A stretch of 56,353 nt of DNA from Lachnospiraceae bacterium (GCA_017483735.1 JAFUVF010000008.1:1-56353); one strand, 5' to 3'. Shown: positions 42,191 through 50,606, counted from the first letter of the stretch. Notes: generated by a model not told the origin, from the sequence alone. Numbers and translations: made by a program.

Positions 42191-43353
42191 TATTCCTCCG
42201 AAGCATCCTCTGTGCTTTGAAGCTCCGCTTCCTCGGAAGCATACTCCTCATCATAGCCCTCATCCTCGTCTCCGTTGTCCATATAGTCCTCAACACGGAA
42301 GCCGGGAGAATCCTGAGCCTGAGTCTCGGACTTGATGTCTATCTTGAAGCCGGTAAGCTTTGCCGCAAGGCGGGCATTCTGACCTTCCTTGCCTATAGCA
42401 AGCGAAAGCTGATAGTCGGGTACAACAACCTTTGCACTCTTTTCGTCCGGATCTGCAAAAACCGCAACAATCTTTGCGGGAGAAAGCGCATTCTGTATGA
42501 GGTTTCCGGGGTTGTCATCCCAGTTTACTATATCAATCTTCTCTCCCCTAAGCTCGTCCACAATGGCATTTACACGGGAACCATTCATACCTACGCAGGC
42601 ACCCACCGCATCAACATTGGGGTTGTTCGATACTACGGCAATCTTTGTACGGCTACCGGGCTCTCTGGCGATACTCTTAATCTCCACAGTGCCGTCCTTT
42701 ATCTCCGTGACCTCCTCCTCAAAGAGCTTCTTTACAAGCTCCGGGTGGGAACGGCTGACATTTATGCGGGGACCCCTGTCGGTCTGCTTTACATCGAGGA
42801 TATATACCTTTATGCGGTCATTTGAGCGGAGTCTCTCGCCGGGAACCTGCTCCTCCTTTACGAGAAGCGCATCAATGCGCCCGAGATTCACGCTGACATT
42901 GTCGCCCATACGTCTCTGAACAACACCGGTCACAACCTCTCTGGACTTGTCAAAATACTGCTGATAAATGACATTCCTCTCCTCCTCGCGGATTCTCTGG
43001 GTTATGACGTTCTTTGCGTTGGTGGCTGCGATACGTCCGAAGTCCTTGCTCTCAATGGGAACATTTACCACATTTCCGACCTTTGCCTTGGGGGATATCT
43101 CCTTTGCGTCCTCTAAGGTTATCTGAAGAACAGGGTCCTCCAAAAAGTCCTTGTCGGCAACAACCTCCTTCTCCGCATAGAGGTGGTATTCCGCAGTCTC
43201 TCTGTCAATCTCCACCTTCACGTTGTCAGCCTTGCCGAAGTGGTTCTTGCATGCGATGAGAAGTGAATTCTCTATAGCATCAAAGAGTGATTCCTTGGAG
43301 ATTTCCTTCTCCCTCTCCAGCATATCCAGCGCTTCCATCAGTTCGTTGTTCAT
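42190..43353 (-). CDS. nusA: Transcription termination/antitermination factor NusA
   Basis: 387 residues: polymerase-binding N-terminal domain (1-125), S1 (about 135-200), then two KH domains with GACVGMNGSRVNAIVDELRGEKID and AIGKEGQNARLAAKLTG. It lacks the C-terminal acidic repeats of proteobacterial NusA but ends in an acidic tail (DEDEGYDEEY). Second gene of the operon, 44 bp after rimP. Confidence 0.97.
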   Translation of the reverse strand: MNNELMEALDMLEREKEISKESLFDAIENSLLIACKNHFGKADNVKVEIDRETAEYHLYAEKEVVADKDFLEDPVLQITLEDAKEISPKAKVGNVVNVPIESKDFGRIAATNAKNVITQRIREEERNVIYQQYFDKSREVVTGVVQRRMGDNVSVNLGRIDALLVKEEQVPGERLRSNDRIKVYILDVKQTDRGPRINVSRSHPELVKKLFEEEVTEIKDGTVEIKSIAREPGSRTKIAVVSNNPNVDAVGACVGMNGSRVNAIVDELRGEKIDIVNWDDNPGNLIQNALSPAKIVAVFADPDEKSAKVVVPDYQLSLAIGKEGQNARLAAKLTGFKIDIKSETQAQDSPGFRVEDYMDNGDEDEGYDEEYASEEAELQSTEDASEE

Positions 43354-43397
43354 TTTCTAATCCTCTTTCTCCTTTTCGTTTTAAAAGTAGCTTTATA

Positions 43398-43862
43398 TTA
43401 AAAATCAAGTGCCAATCTAACGAGAGCCACATCCTCTCTCTTAAATACCCTATCTCCGTCAGAGGTCTCTATTGTGAGGGTATCGGCGTCGAAGCCTTTG
43501 AGTATTCCCGAAAACTCCTTCTGCCTGTCAAGCGCCTTGTATAGCTTAAGCTCGACCTCTTCTCCGAGGCTTTTTTCAAAGTGCTTGTCCTTTTTGAGCG
43601 TCCGCCCAAGCCCCGGGCTTGAAACCTCCAGAATATACGCATCCGGTATCGGGTCTTCCTCATCAAGCACATCCGACAGCGCACGGCTTACGTTCTCGCA
43701 ATCGTTTATGTTTACGCCGCCATCCTTGTCTATGTATGCCCTCAGGTAATACTCGCTTCCTTCCTTTACGTACTCAACATCATATATGTATACGCCGTTT
43801 GCGTCCGCAATGGGGGCAAGGAGCTTTTCGCATACCGCCTCGTACTCTTCCCTTCTGGACAT
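43398..43862 (-). CDS. rimP: Ribosome maturation factor RimP
   Basis: 154 residues: N-terminal alpha/beta domain with DVEYVKEGSEYYLRAYIDKDGGV and DCENVSRALSDVLDEEDPI, then the SSPGLGRTLKK link and a C-terminal Sm-like barrel. The ATG follows AGGAGGT; the frame continues upstream with no support. Heads the operon behind a leader hairpin. Confidence 0.95.
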   Translation of the reverse strand: MSRREEYEAVCEKLLAPIADANGVYIYDVEYVKEGSEYYLRAYIDKDGGVNINDCENVSRALSDVLDEEDPIPDAYILEVSSPGLGRTLKKDKHFEKSLGEEVELKLYKALDRQKEFSGILKGFDADTLTIETSDGDRVFKREDVALVRLALDF

Positions 43863-43895
43863 CGCTACCTCCTGTCTCGGAAATCCTCTTAACAA

Positions 43896-43923
43896 TGAAA
43901 GAGTGGCACAAACCACTCTTTCA
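43896..43923 (-). promoter_or_regulatory. Leader hairpin of the rimP-nusA operon
   Basis: TGAAAGAGTGG and CCACTCTTTCA form a perfect 11-bp stem around a 6-nt loop, 35 bp before the rimP start. Only a weak T-run follows (CATTGTT). It could attenuate the operon, perhaps under NusA feedback. Confidence 0.65.
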
Positions 43924-43935
43924 ATACCACTAAAC

Positions 43936-43962
43936 TTTATACTACTTTTATGTATTTGTCAA
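43936..43962 (-). promoter_or_regulatory. Promoter of the rimP-nusA operon
   Basis: TTGACA (43962-43957) with TATAAA (43941-43936) 15 bp downstream, or TAAAGT at 17 bp. The hairpin begins about a dozen bases downstream of the -10. Confidence 0.6.
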
Positions 43963-44036
43963 GGGAATAATGAGAAAAAGACGGGAATCCTTTTTATAGG
44001 ATTATCTTTTATACCGATGTAAATTTTTTAATCAAG

Positions 44037-44065
44037 TTGCCAATTCTTTCTCTGTACGGTATAAT
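44037..44065 (+). promoter_or_regulatory. Promoter of Fst-like toxin transcript
   Basis: TTGCCA and TATAAT, exactly 17 bp apart. The transcript would begin near 44072 with a GGCATTACC leader that reappears at the start of the opposing RNA. Confidence 0.75.
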
Positions 44066-44176
44066 ATATTTCGGGCATTACCATACGGTAGCGGTTCGCC
44101 TTTCGCCCGGTTAATCCGGAGAACTCTCTTTCTTAAAGGATGGATTCTATGAGAAATCTTACGAAAGGTAAGTACT

Positions 44177-44257
44177 ATGATAGTTTTATCCATTGTAGGA
44201 ATAGTTGTGACGGTAATAAGTATCATTGTTACCATCATCAGCATCCTCAAGAAATAG
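44177..44257 (+). CDS. Type I toxin, Fst/holin-like membrane peptide
   Basis: 26 residues forming a single hydrophobic helix (IVLSIVGIVVTVISII) with two lysines at the C-terminus. AAAGGT lies 9 bases before the ATG. The gene has its own consensus promoter, a shared strong terminator and an opposing consensus promoter, the complete layout of a par/Fst-type cassette. Such peptides disturb the membrane when the antisense RNA is lost. Confidence 0.75.
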   Translation: MIVLSIVGIVVTVISIIVTIISILKK

Positions 44258-44259
44258 AC

Positions 44260-44309
44260 AATCAAAAAGCAACCGCCATCTCGCAAAGGTTTGTGGTTGC
44301 TTTTTGATT
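44260..44309. terminator. Shared bidirectional terminator of the toxin cassette
   Basis: AATCAAAAAGCAACC pairs perfectly with GGTTGCTTTTTGATT, with A and T runs on both sides for use by convergent transcripts. Confidence 0.9.
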
Positions 44310-44355
44310 AAGTAACTACTAACAAGGCGAACCGTTATCGGTAATGCCTTTTTGT
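44260..44355 (-). ncRNA. Predicted antisense antitoxin RNA
   Basis: Initiated from the minus-strand promoter at 44390-44362, the RNA would begin near 44355 and end in the shared terminator. Its 5' part carries GGCATTACC and CGGTTCGCCTT, the same blocks as the toxin leader (44074-44102). The blocks are inverted repeats in DNA, so the two RNAs share this sequence rather than complementing it. Their complementarity lies in the terminator. Confidence 0.65.
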
Positions 44356-44361
44356 AGTTTT

Positions 44362-44390
44362 ATAGTACATCAGGGTAAAATATTTGTCAA
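44362..44390 (-). promoter_or_regulatory. Antisense promoter of the Fst-like cassette
   Basis: TTGACA (44390-44385) and TACTAT (44367-44362) with 17 bp spacing. Confidence 0.75.
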
Positions 44391-44526
44391 TGGAAAGTTT
44401 TCAAAGTAAAGGGAGATGATTCTTAAAACTCCCCAGCATCACACTTAAAGTTGTCACAAGAGGCAGATCACGCTCGTCAAATAAAAGACCGGCGAGCCCA
44501 AAGCCACGCCGGTCAACGGAAAAACC

Positions 44527-45429
44527 TTAGTTATGCTCCTGATCTGAGACATTATCACATATAATCGCCAAAGCAATTACCATATCCTGTTTACTCTCAT
44601 CCAGGATATGGATGCGGTAACAGTCAGACCATATCGTGCGTGCCGTATCCACATGACCAATCGGAACTCCTCCAACCTGTATGTCGAAATCGTATCCCAG
44701 CAGATCACCTGCTATTTTTAATTCCTGCCCGTTTACCGTACCGCTCAGTTCCGGCTTGGCAAGCTTGAACTTCTTTTTTATTTTCGCAGCCTCTTTGCCT
44801 CCCTGCAGGATTGTATATTCCGGCATGACAGCGACGAGCTTTTTCTTTAGTTTAAGTACCTCTGCGCCGCCTTTCTGGATGGAAAAATTAAGCCGTGTGA
44901 TATCCCCTTCGACATGATATACGACCGTCTCATTTTGATCGAATATGTCAAACTTGGGCTTTATGGAAATAGCCTTCTGTTTCATAAATAATGCCAGTTC
45001 ATTTCCATCAGCCGTATTTACAGATGCCACCTGTGCAGATTCCGTAACAGCTTCACCATTTTCCAGCTTCTTGATGATTCCCAAAAGCTCGTCCACAGCC
45101 CTGTCAGCCAATGACGTTCCTTCGTCCTTATGTCCAAGGAACATATCCAGCCCCATATTCAGCGCTGTCTCCGCACTACTCACGCCATCAGAACCAATCT
45201 TGCCCATAATGACATCTTTCTTGTTGATCCTGACAAAAACATCAAACTTGTCAGTGACATTCTTATACATGACAGCCTGCGTACCCTTGATATCTCCCAT
45301 TACAGGTGTACCAAAGCTGACATTGACCGCAGAAAGCTTTTCCAAAAGATCCTCATTTGTATAATTCATCGTGTTCTTTACGCTTGCGAATCCCATGTTT
45401 CCGCCGCCCGACATATCAAATAAACCCAT
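44527..45429 (-). CDS. Protein with C-terminal LURP-one/tubby-like domain
   Basis: 300 residues with no membrane segment. Residues 1-150 are of unknown fold. From about 145 a LURP-one-related barrel follows (KQKAISIKPKFDIFDQNETVVYHVEGD, then VAVMPEYTILQGGKEAAKIKKK and GYDFDIQVGGVPIGHVD, read in segments). Such domains can bind lipids or act as scramblase-like modules. The ATG follows AGGAG; a small gene remnant ends just before this ribosome binding site. It follows the lipoprotein gene on the same strand after a terminator. Confidence 0.75.
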   Translation of the reverse strand: MGLFDMSGGGNMGFASVKNTMNYTNEDLLEKLSAVNVSFGTPVMGDIKGTQAVMYKNVTDKFDVFVRINKKDVIMGKIGSDGVSSAETALNMGLDMFLGHKDEGTSLADRAVDELLGIIKKLENGEAVTESAQVASVNTADGNELALFMKQKAISIKPKFDIFDQNETVVYHVEGDITRLNFSIQKGGAEVLKLKKKLVAVMPEYTILQGGKEAAKIKKKFKLAKPELSGTVNGQELKIAGDLLGYDFDIQVGGVPIGHVDTARTIWSDCYRIHILDESKQDMVIALAIICDNVSDQEHN

Positions 45430-45442
45430 TGCTTTCTCCTCC

Positions 45443-45634
45443 TTAATCCCCGTACCTATCATTCATTTCACTTACACAGCGCCAATAGATTGCCACCCTG
45501 TCCATTTCCGACAGCTCCCCTGCCGCATCACCCAATTCCATATTGATGGAAAAGCTGTCTGTAACGACATTCGTAAGCTCAAGGCTTGTGATTGAAAGCA
45601 GGACAACATTTTGCGCAAAAAAGGGAGTGAGACT
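45443..45634 (-). pseudogene. 5'-truncated gene remnant upstream of the LURP-domain gene
   Basis: A 63-codon open frame ends in a TAA just before the GGAGG of the next gene. It encodes a plausible protein end (ITSLELTNVVTDSFSI, then SEMDRVAIYWRCVSEMNDRYGD in two pieces) but has no start codon with a ribosome binding site and is closed upstream by a stop within the terminator region. I do not recognise the family. The 3' end placement indicates a former operon partner. Confidence 0.45.
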
Positions 45635-45648
45635 CTACACTCCCTTTT
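45619..45648 (-). terminator. Terminator after the lipoprotein gene
   Basis: AAAAGGGAGTG and CACTCCCTTTT pair around an 8-nt loop; on the minus strand six T follow. Confidence 0.8.
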
Positions 45649-45682
45649 AATTTCCTATATCACGCCGCCGGATATCCTCAAA

Positions 45683-46465
45683 TCAATACTGACTCATGAC
45701 ATCTATTACATCAGAAGCGTCAACAGAATACAATGCGCCAACTGCGCCATTTGATGTTACGGTGATGATAAGTACCGGAGTTCCTTCATCATCGGTATCT
45801 TCTTCAACTGTAAATGTAAGGGAGTCGCCTGTCTGACTGTCGGTAATCGTTAATTTTCCATTGGATTCAGTGATATCCCCCGCAAGGAAAGTCGCATCGC
45901 CATTACTAACAATTCCAAGAATACCGATGTCGATGTTGTCATCAGTCGCAAGGTATAATTCCTCCCCGCTGTCAGAACCGCCTGCATATCCAAGTGTCAG
46001 AGTGTTTTTTAGCTGTGCTATAATGTCATCCTCTGATTCCCCGGAACCTGTTTCCGTCATGCCGTCAACTATTTTTCCCAAAGCATCGAGCATCGTCGCC
46101 ATTGCATCATTCATGTCCTGAAGATCCTGCTCACTGCTGAAATCGTCCTCCGTTGCCTCACCCATTTCATCAATGATGCCCTTTGCTTCCGTCAGAAGGC
46201 TCTCAATATTATCATCCTGTTCAATCTGGTTATTCATATAGAGGTCTTCTACTTGATTGTAGCAATCCACAAGAATCGCATAATTGTCCTGAAGGTCCTT
46301 AAAAGTAAGCCCCGAAGAATTCGTTTCAGCTGTCTTGCTTTCTGTTTGTGTTGCTTCCTGTGCAGATGCCTGAGTTGCCGCAGCATCATCGGAACCACCA
46401 CACCCTGTGAGCAAAGATGCTCCCATCACGCCCACGATTAACATTGCCAATAGTTTCTTTTTCAT
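45683..46465 (-). CDS. Secreted lipoprotein, unknown function
   Basis: 260 residues: signal peptide with lipobox LLTGC (cysteine at 22), a Ser/Thr/Ala/Gln linker, a helical acidic segment with YNQVEDLYMNNQIEQDD, then a beta-rich C-terminal half. The N-terminal half resembles helical surface lipoproteins; no enzyme motif is seen. A 20-bp motif shared with the thioredoxin gene promoter lies 92 bp upstream. Confidence 0.75.
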   Translation of the reverse strand: MKKKLLAMLIVGVMGASLLTGCGGSDDAAATQASAQEATQTESKTAETNSSGLTFKDLQDNYAILVDCYNQVEDLYMNNQIEQDDNIESLLTEAKGIIDEMGEATEDDFSSEQDLQDMNDAMATMLDALGKIVDGMTETGSGESEDDIIAQLKNTLTLGYAGGSDSGEELYLATDDNIDIGILGIVSNGDATFLAGDITESNGKLTITDSQTGDSLTFTVEEDTDDEGTPVLIITVTSNGAVGALYSVDASDVIDVMSQY

Positions 46466-46556
46466 CTGTTTTATCCTCCCTTGGATTGTTCTGTATCATA
46501 TGCAAAGCATATATATTTTGCAACATTGCTTATTTTACTTTTCCGCAATGCGGAAG

Positions 46557-46576
46557 TATAGTACCCCTATGGCTAC
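46557..46576 (-). promoter_or_regulatory. 20-bp promoter motif, lipoprotein gene copy
   Basis: Identical over 20 bp to 53560-53579. On the minus strand it reads GTAGCCATAGGGG, then TACTATA, so the 3' part can serve as a -10 and the 5' part as an activator site in place of a -35. Probable box for the MalT-like regulator of this cluster. Confidence 0.6.
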
Positions 46577-46596
46577 TTTGCCTGTTTTTTCATATT

Positions 46597-48231
46597 TCAC
46601 TCAAGAATGTACCACTCATCATCCCACTCGTCATAATAATAGATCTCGTCCTCGTATTCATCGTAATAGTACAGGGTATCCGATTCTTCGTCATACAGGT
46701 AAAGCGTATCATCCTCATACAGATACCAAATCTCCTCATCATAATCGTAAATCCAGTCATCAAAATAAGAGTCCTCTCCGTAATCTTCATAATCATAACC
46801 ATATTCACAGGAGCCGCCGCTACTGATATTGCAGCCATATTCACTCTCATATGAGCCCCATCCGCTCCATCCGCTTTCAAAGCCGCCAAAATCGAAATAG
46901 TCGTCATCTGCATCTGCTACAAAAGAACCCAGCCATTCAATATATTCATCCCCAAATCCGAGATTTTGATATACGCTTTTTAGTTGTGCGTAAAAATCAG
47001 GGTTTCCATACGGCAAAGATACAGCAAGTCCCGTCAGTTCGTTTTTATCCGATGTGTGTCCGTAATATGCGACTGCGGCTTTTAGTGCGGACATCAGGTT
47101 TTTTGCTTCATCGCTGTCCTTGTCGATGCTCTCGATCAATGCCAGCATATCGCTGATATAGTAATCCGAGAGTGTGACATTGCTGTCATCCATCCCCCAC
47201 AAATCCCAGAAGCCCTTTGCGCCTCGCCCCTTTGCCTTGTGATTGCGGCTGTAATTCTTATTCAGAAGGGCCTCCTCGTTCCTGTAAGCGTACTTCTCCC
47301 AAGCTTCAAACAGCCTCCTCGCAGTCGAAACATTAAACAGTCCTATACAGGCGGAAGCCCCCTCAAAACTGTTCTCATTATCCGCTATGATGTCATCCAC
47401 GATGTATTTTCCCAACAACGGCGTTGAAATCCCCGAATCTTCCTCAAGCTTTTCCATCCAGCCGGTATAACTCCACCCAAGCCCGGATTCAAAGTCCTCG
47501 GAGAGAAGTGTATATTTACAGTAAGGCGACATCACGAAACAGGTTTCGAGATTTGCCATGATACAGCAATCCATCCCGATGATGTCAAAATGAATATTCT
47601 GGTTTTCAGAAAAAGCCTGTGCCATCTCTGCAATGGTAAGGCTTTCTTCCTCCGGCTGCCACTCATCATAGCCGAATCCATAGACTGGACCGCCACCATG
47701 ATTCCAAAACACAAAAATATACCTGTCCGCAGGATAATTTCTTCCGCAAAATCCGATAAATTCAGAAAGCGTCTCGCCACTTGTGCAGTCAAGCTGTCCC
47801 AGATCATCTCTTACAAGCAAAAGTTCCCCATTCCTTATCTGGTATGTCTGTGCGGTTTTTGAGGATATCCCGTAATCATGCCACCTCTTTGTACCCATTG
47901 TCTGGAGGATCACATTCACGTTCTCTCCGATACCCGATGAGAGCATTTCGGAAATATCCCTCGTGGCTTCTCCTGCTTCGCTTTCCAGATCGGAACCGTT
48001 CATGTATATCATAATGGTTGCCGATTTTGCATCCGTCCCTACAGATACCGTCTGCACTTTTGTGTTGGATGTATCATTCTCATCTTCTTCGTATGACTGC
48101 TCCATTTTCACCATCTCATCCTGCCCGTCATCCTCCTCATCGGGGAGCAGCATAATGATGATAAAGATAAGCCCTAACACGGCAAAGAATCCCGTGACTA
48201 TCCTCTTCAGTTTTCCCTTTTTTCTCTCCAT
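46597..48231 (-). CDS. Membrane-anchored clostripain-family (C11) cysteine protease
   Basis: 544 residues: an N-terminal anchor (about 10-32) followed by an acidic stretch, then the C11 caspase-like domain. The catalytic histidine lies in FWNHGGG (about 183) and the cysteine in GMDCCIMANLE (about 226). The last 80 residues are an unusual tail made almost only of Tyr, Asp, Glu, Trp and Ser, such as YYYDEWDDEWY. The protease is probably outside the cell. Its gene lies 15 bp after an 88-residue ORF. Its N-terminal anchor closely resembles that of the thioredoxin-like protein in the same cluster. Confidence 0.9.
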   Translation of the reverse strand: MERKKGKLKRIVTGFFAVLGLIFIIIMLLPDEEDDGQDEMVKMEQSYEEDENDTSNTKVQTVSVGTDAKSATIMIYMNGSDLESEAGEATRDISEMLSSGIGENVNVILQTMGTKRWHDYGISSKTAQTYQIRNGELLLVRDDLGQLDCTSGETLSEFIGFCGRNYPADRYIFVFWNHGGGPVYGFGYDEWQPEEESLTIAEMAQAFSENQNIHFDIIGMDCCIMANLETCFVMSPYCKYTLLSEDFESGLGWSYTGWMEKLEEDSGISTPLLGKYIVDDIIADNENSFEGASACIGLFNVSTARRLFEAWEKYAYRNEEALLNKNYSRNHKAKGRGAKGFWDLWGMDDSNVTLSDYYISDMLALIESIDKDSDEAKNLMSALKAAVAYYGHTSDKNELTGLAVSLPYGNPDFYAQLKSVYQNLGFGDEYIEWLGSFVADADDDYFDFGGFESGWSGWGSYESEYGCNISSGGSCEYGYDYEDYGEDSYFDDWIYDYDEEIWYLYEDDTLYLYDEESDTLYYYDEYEDEIYYYDEWDDEWYILE

Positions 48232-48246
48232 ATCAATTAACCCGGC

Positions 48247-48513
48247 TTATAAGTCAAATACCCTCGCCTTCTTTCCTTCATCTATATAATCACCATAATC
48301 CTCCACGAACTGCGCCAAGCTAAAACCCGCTCCAATTTCATCGTCCCCGATTTTTTCAGAAAGACATTTAAGCAATGCATCATCATCAGTGATTCCCTCT
48401 TCTATCATCTCTGTGATAAGCACATCATCCTCTGCAACCTTGATCCGTTTTTTTCCACGACAAAGCCATAGTCCGTTATTTCTTTCGATTTTTACATCCG
48501 GTTTCCACTTCAT
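48247..48513 (-). CDS. Small acidic protein, possibly PqqD-like
   Basis: 88 residues. A beta-hairpin-like segment (GLWLCRGKKRIKV) is followed by helices (EDDVLITEMIEEG, ALLKCLSEKI and SLAQFVEDYGDYI). The order of elements recalls PqqD/RiPP recognition domains, but no diagnostic residue is seen, so this is only a guess. The ATG follows GGAGGG. It lies just upstream of the clostripain gene and is likely co-transcribed with it. Confidence 0.65.
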   Translation of the reverse strand: MKWKPDVKIERNNGLWLCRGKKRIKVAEDDVLITEMIEEGITDDDALLKCLSEKIGDDEIGAGFSLAQFVEDYGDYIDEGKKARVFDL

Positions 48514-48890
48514 AATTTGCCCTCCAAGGGTCAAATAGACAAGCTTGCTTGTCCATTTGACTCGCAAACACAAGAGTGAAAAATTTATTTTTCACTCTTA
48601 AGCACCTCCATCGAATCCTATACCCCCCCCGATGGACAAGCCTCAGCTGTGCAGCTTTTCGCTCGGCTTCAGCCCTGCCTTTCACACCGAGCTTCCTGTA
48701 AATATTTCTGTTATGCTTTTTCAATCCGTCATATGATATTTTTAAGTTCCTGCATATTTCATCCATAGAAAGCCCTGCGCAAAGCATGGAAAACACCTGT
48801 TCCTCACGATTTGTCAGGGATACGGTTTCCTTGGGAATGAATCTTAAATAATCAGGATAGCTTAATGCCACCTTTGAACTTTCATTATAA
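48476..48890 (-). pseudogene. C-terminal LuxR HTH fragment of the IS-split MalT-like regulator
   Basis: The frame carries LTNREEQVFSMLCAGLSMDEICRNL and IYRKLGVKGRAEAERKAAQL, a complete GerE-type helix-turn-helix. Its upstream part is separated by an IS1380 insertion. Removing the element and one TSD copy restores a continuous frame (DFIYNESSKVALSYPDY). At the 3' end a run of eight G changes the frame; with seven G the protein would stop at 48598 instead of running into the next gene. Confidence 0.85.
48532..48599. terminator. Two hairpins between regulator and 88-residue gene
   Basis: AAGAGTGAAAAA/TTTTTCACTCTT (48572-48599) is a terminator-like stem. CAAATAGACAAG/CTTGTCCATTTG (48532-48559) is a second palindrome with one mismatch. 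Together they separate the regulator from the protease genes. Confidence 0.65.
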
Positions 48891-50606
48891 CCTGAATCAG
48901 TGAAGTTCGTAATTACTTAAGCCTTAAATACTCTAGATTCTTCACGTGTTAGCTGTTATTTTCGGCTATATATTTCATCACCTAATAGGTGATGTTTATA
49001 ACTATTAATTGAAGACTCCTTCTGATATAATGGAAATAGCTTAAATAAGCCATTTTGGGAGGTGCATATGAAGGAGTTCCGTATTGAATTTACTAATGAA
49101 AGAATCATCCCATCTGGAGGACTTGCTGTAGTAGGAGCAATTCTAGGAAAAAGTGATTTTGTCAAAAGACTAAATCGCATGGACGTTACCCCTAACCGCT
49201 CTCAGCATCAGATTAAGAATGGTGATATTCTTCTTACATATACTGGCATGCAGTGCATGGGCAAGCCTCAGTTTGATTCCGTTCACGAAATGGACGATGA
49301 TCCCGAATTCTACAAAGCTGCATTGGGCATAACCTACAAAATTCCATCTGAAGAAACTCTTAGGCAACGTATGGATGATATTGGTTCTTCAATACGCCAG
49401 CAGATTCTTCAGGAAAATGTCGAAATGCTCCGTGCCAATGGTATACATCCATCACCGTCAAAGGAAGGCTATGTTCATGTAGATACAGATGTATCACCAT
49501 TCGATAACTCCAAAACCAAGAAGGAAGGTGTTTCCAGAACTTATAAGGGCTGTGATGGCTTTGCGCCTATCTTCTCATATATGGGACGGGAAGGATACCT
49601 TGTCAATGAACAACTCCGAGAAGGCTCCCAACATTGCCAAAGCGGAACGCCAGACTACCTTAAGGAAACCATTGCTCTCTGTAAACAGATTACAAGTGAA
49701 AAGCTCCTTTTTCGCCTAGATTCAGGAAACGATGCAGCAGAGAACATGGGGATTTTCCTTGAAGAGGGATGCTTTTTCAACATAAAACACAATCTCCGAA
49801 GAGAAGGCAAGGATAACTGGTATAAACTTGCCAAGGAACACTGCCAAAACATCCAAAATCCAAGAGATGGCAAAACCGTCTATATTGGGAGCGATTGGCG
49901 CAACGTTTCATACAAGACTGCTGATGGAACCGAAAAGGCAGTAACCTTGCGAATTGTATACGAAATCATTGAACGCACCACCGATAAGTATGGACAATTC
50001 CTTCTGGAAACAGATGTTGAGGTCAATACTTATTGGACCAATCTTGATTTTACGGATGAAGAAGTAATTGACAACTACCACGCTCATGGTGAATGTGAGC
50101 AGTACCACAGTGAGCTTAAAACTGACATGGATCTTGAACGCCTCCCTTCAGGCAAATTTGAAACAAATGAGCTAGTATTGGAAATAGCTATACTCTCATA
50201 TAACATTTTGAGGATGATAGGCCAGGAAGCACTTGGAAAGCGCAATCCACGCCCGAAACATGCAGTTAAACGTCGTCGCCACAGAACAGTCATCAACAAT
50301 CTCATCAACATGGCGTGTCACGTTACCGAGCACGCAAGGCAGATAGTTCTCGGCCTTGGTCGAAGCAACGTATGGCGGGATATATTACAATACGTATATA
50401 ACTCTTTTGCATATTTCACAGCATAAGAAATCTTAAAGTAACAGTAGCCTTTATTAAAGGCACCATTTTTTAGCCAAAGCTGTGATAAAACTAAAAATGT
50501 AACTGTTAAACAATGGTCTGATAAGAATTACAAACCAATTTTTTGTACAATATCCGCCATTTTTAACCTGGCGGATAAAAAATCAGACCAACTTCACGGA
50601 TTCAGG
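48891..50606 (+). mobile_element. IS1380-family insertion sequence
   Basis: 1716 bp bounded by 17-bp terminal inverted repeats (CCTGAATC-A/C-GTGAAGTT, one mismatch) at 48891-48907 and 50590-50606. A TATAA target duplication flanks it at 48886-48890 and 50607-50611. One intact transposase gene is inside. It interrupts a MalT-like regulator gene, and the single-mismatch ends suggest a recent insertion. Confidence 0.92.
49062..50426 (+). CDS. IS1380-family transposase
   Basis: 454 residues, full length, with typical IS1380 segments: GGLAVVGAILGK, GDILLTYTGMQCMGKPQFD, the DDE region with VDTDVSPFDNSKTKKEGVSRTYKG (read in pieces), LLFRLDSGNDAAEN and a final acidic residue in HSELKTDMDLERLPSG. The ATG follows GGGAGG. 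A TATAAT-like box is at about 49025. The gene appears active. Confidence 0.95.
   Translation: MHMKEFRIEFTNERIIPSGGLAVVGAILGKSDFVKRLNRMDVTPNRSQHQIKNGDILLTYTGMQCMGKPQFDSVHEMDDDPEFYKAALGITYKIPSEETLRQRMDDIGSSIRQQILQENVEMLRANGIHPSPSKEGYVHVDTDVSPFDNSKTKKEGVSRTYKGCDGFAPIFSYMGREGYLVNEQLREGSQHCQSGTPDYLKETIALCKQITSEKLLFRLDSGNDAAENMGIFLEEGCFFNIKHNLRREGKDNWYKLAKEHCQNIQNPRDGKTVYIGSDWRNVSYKTADGTEKAVTLRIVYEIIERTTDKYGQFLLETDVEVNTYWTNLDFTDEEVIDNYHAHGECEQYHSELKTDMDLERLPSGKFETNELVLEIAILSYNILRMIGQEALGKRNPRPKHAVKRRRHRTVINNLINMACHVTEHARQIVLGLGRSNVWRDILQYVYNSFAYFTA

Noticed and set aside
42052..42825. 257-residue open frame opposite nusA
   Set aside because: Shadow of the nusA reading frame, no recognisable protein and no ribosome binding site.
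44032..44286. 84-residue minus-strand frame over the Fst-like cassette
   Set aside because: It is the complement of the toxin gene, and the plus-strand promoter, ribosome binding site and terminator explain the region better.
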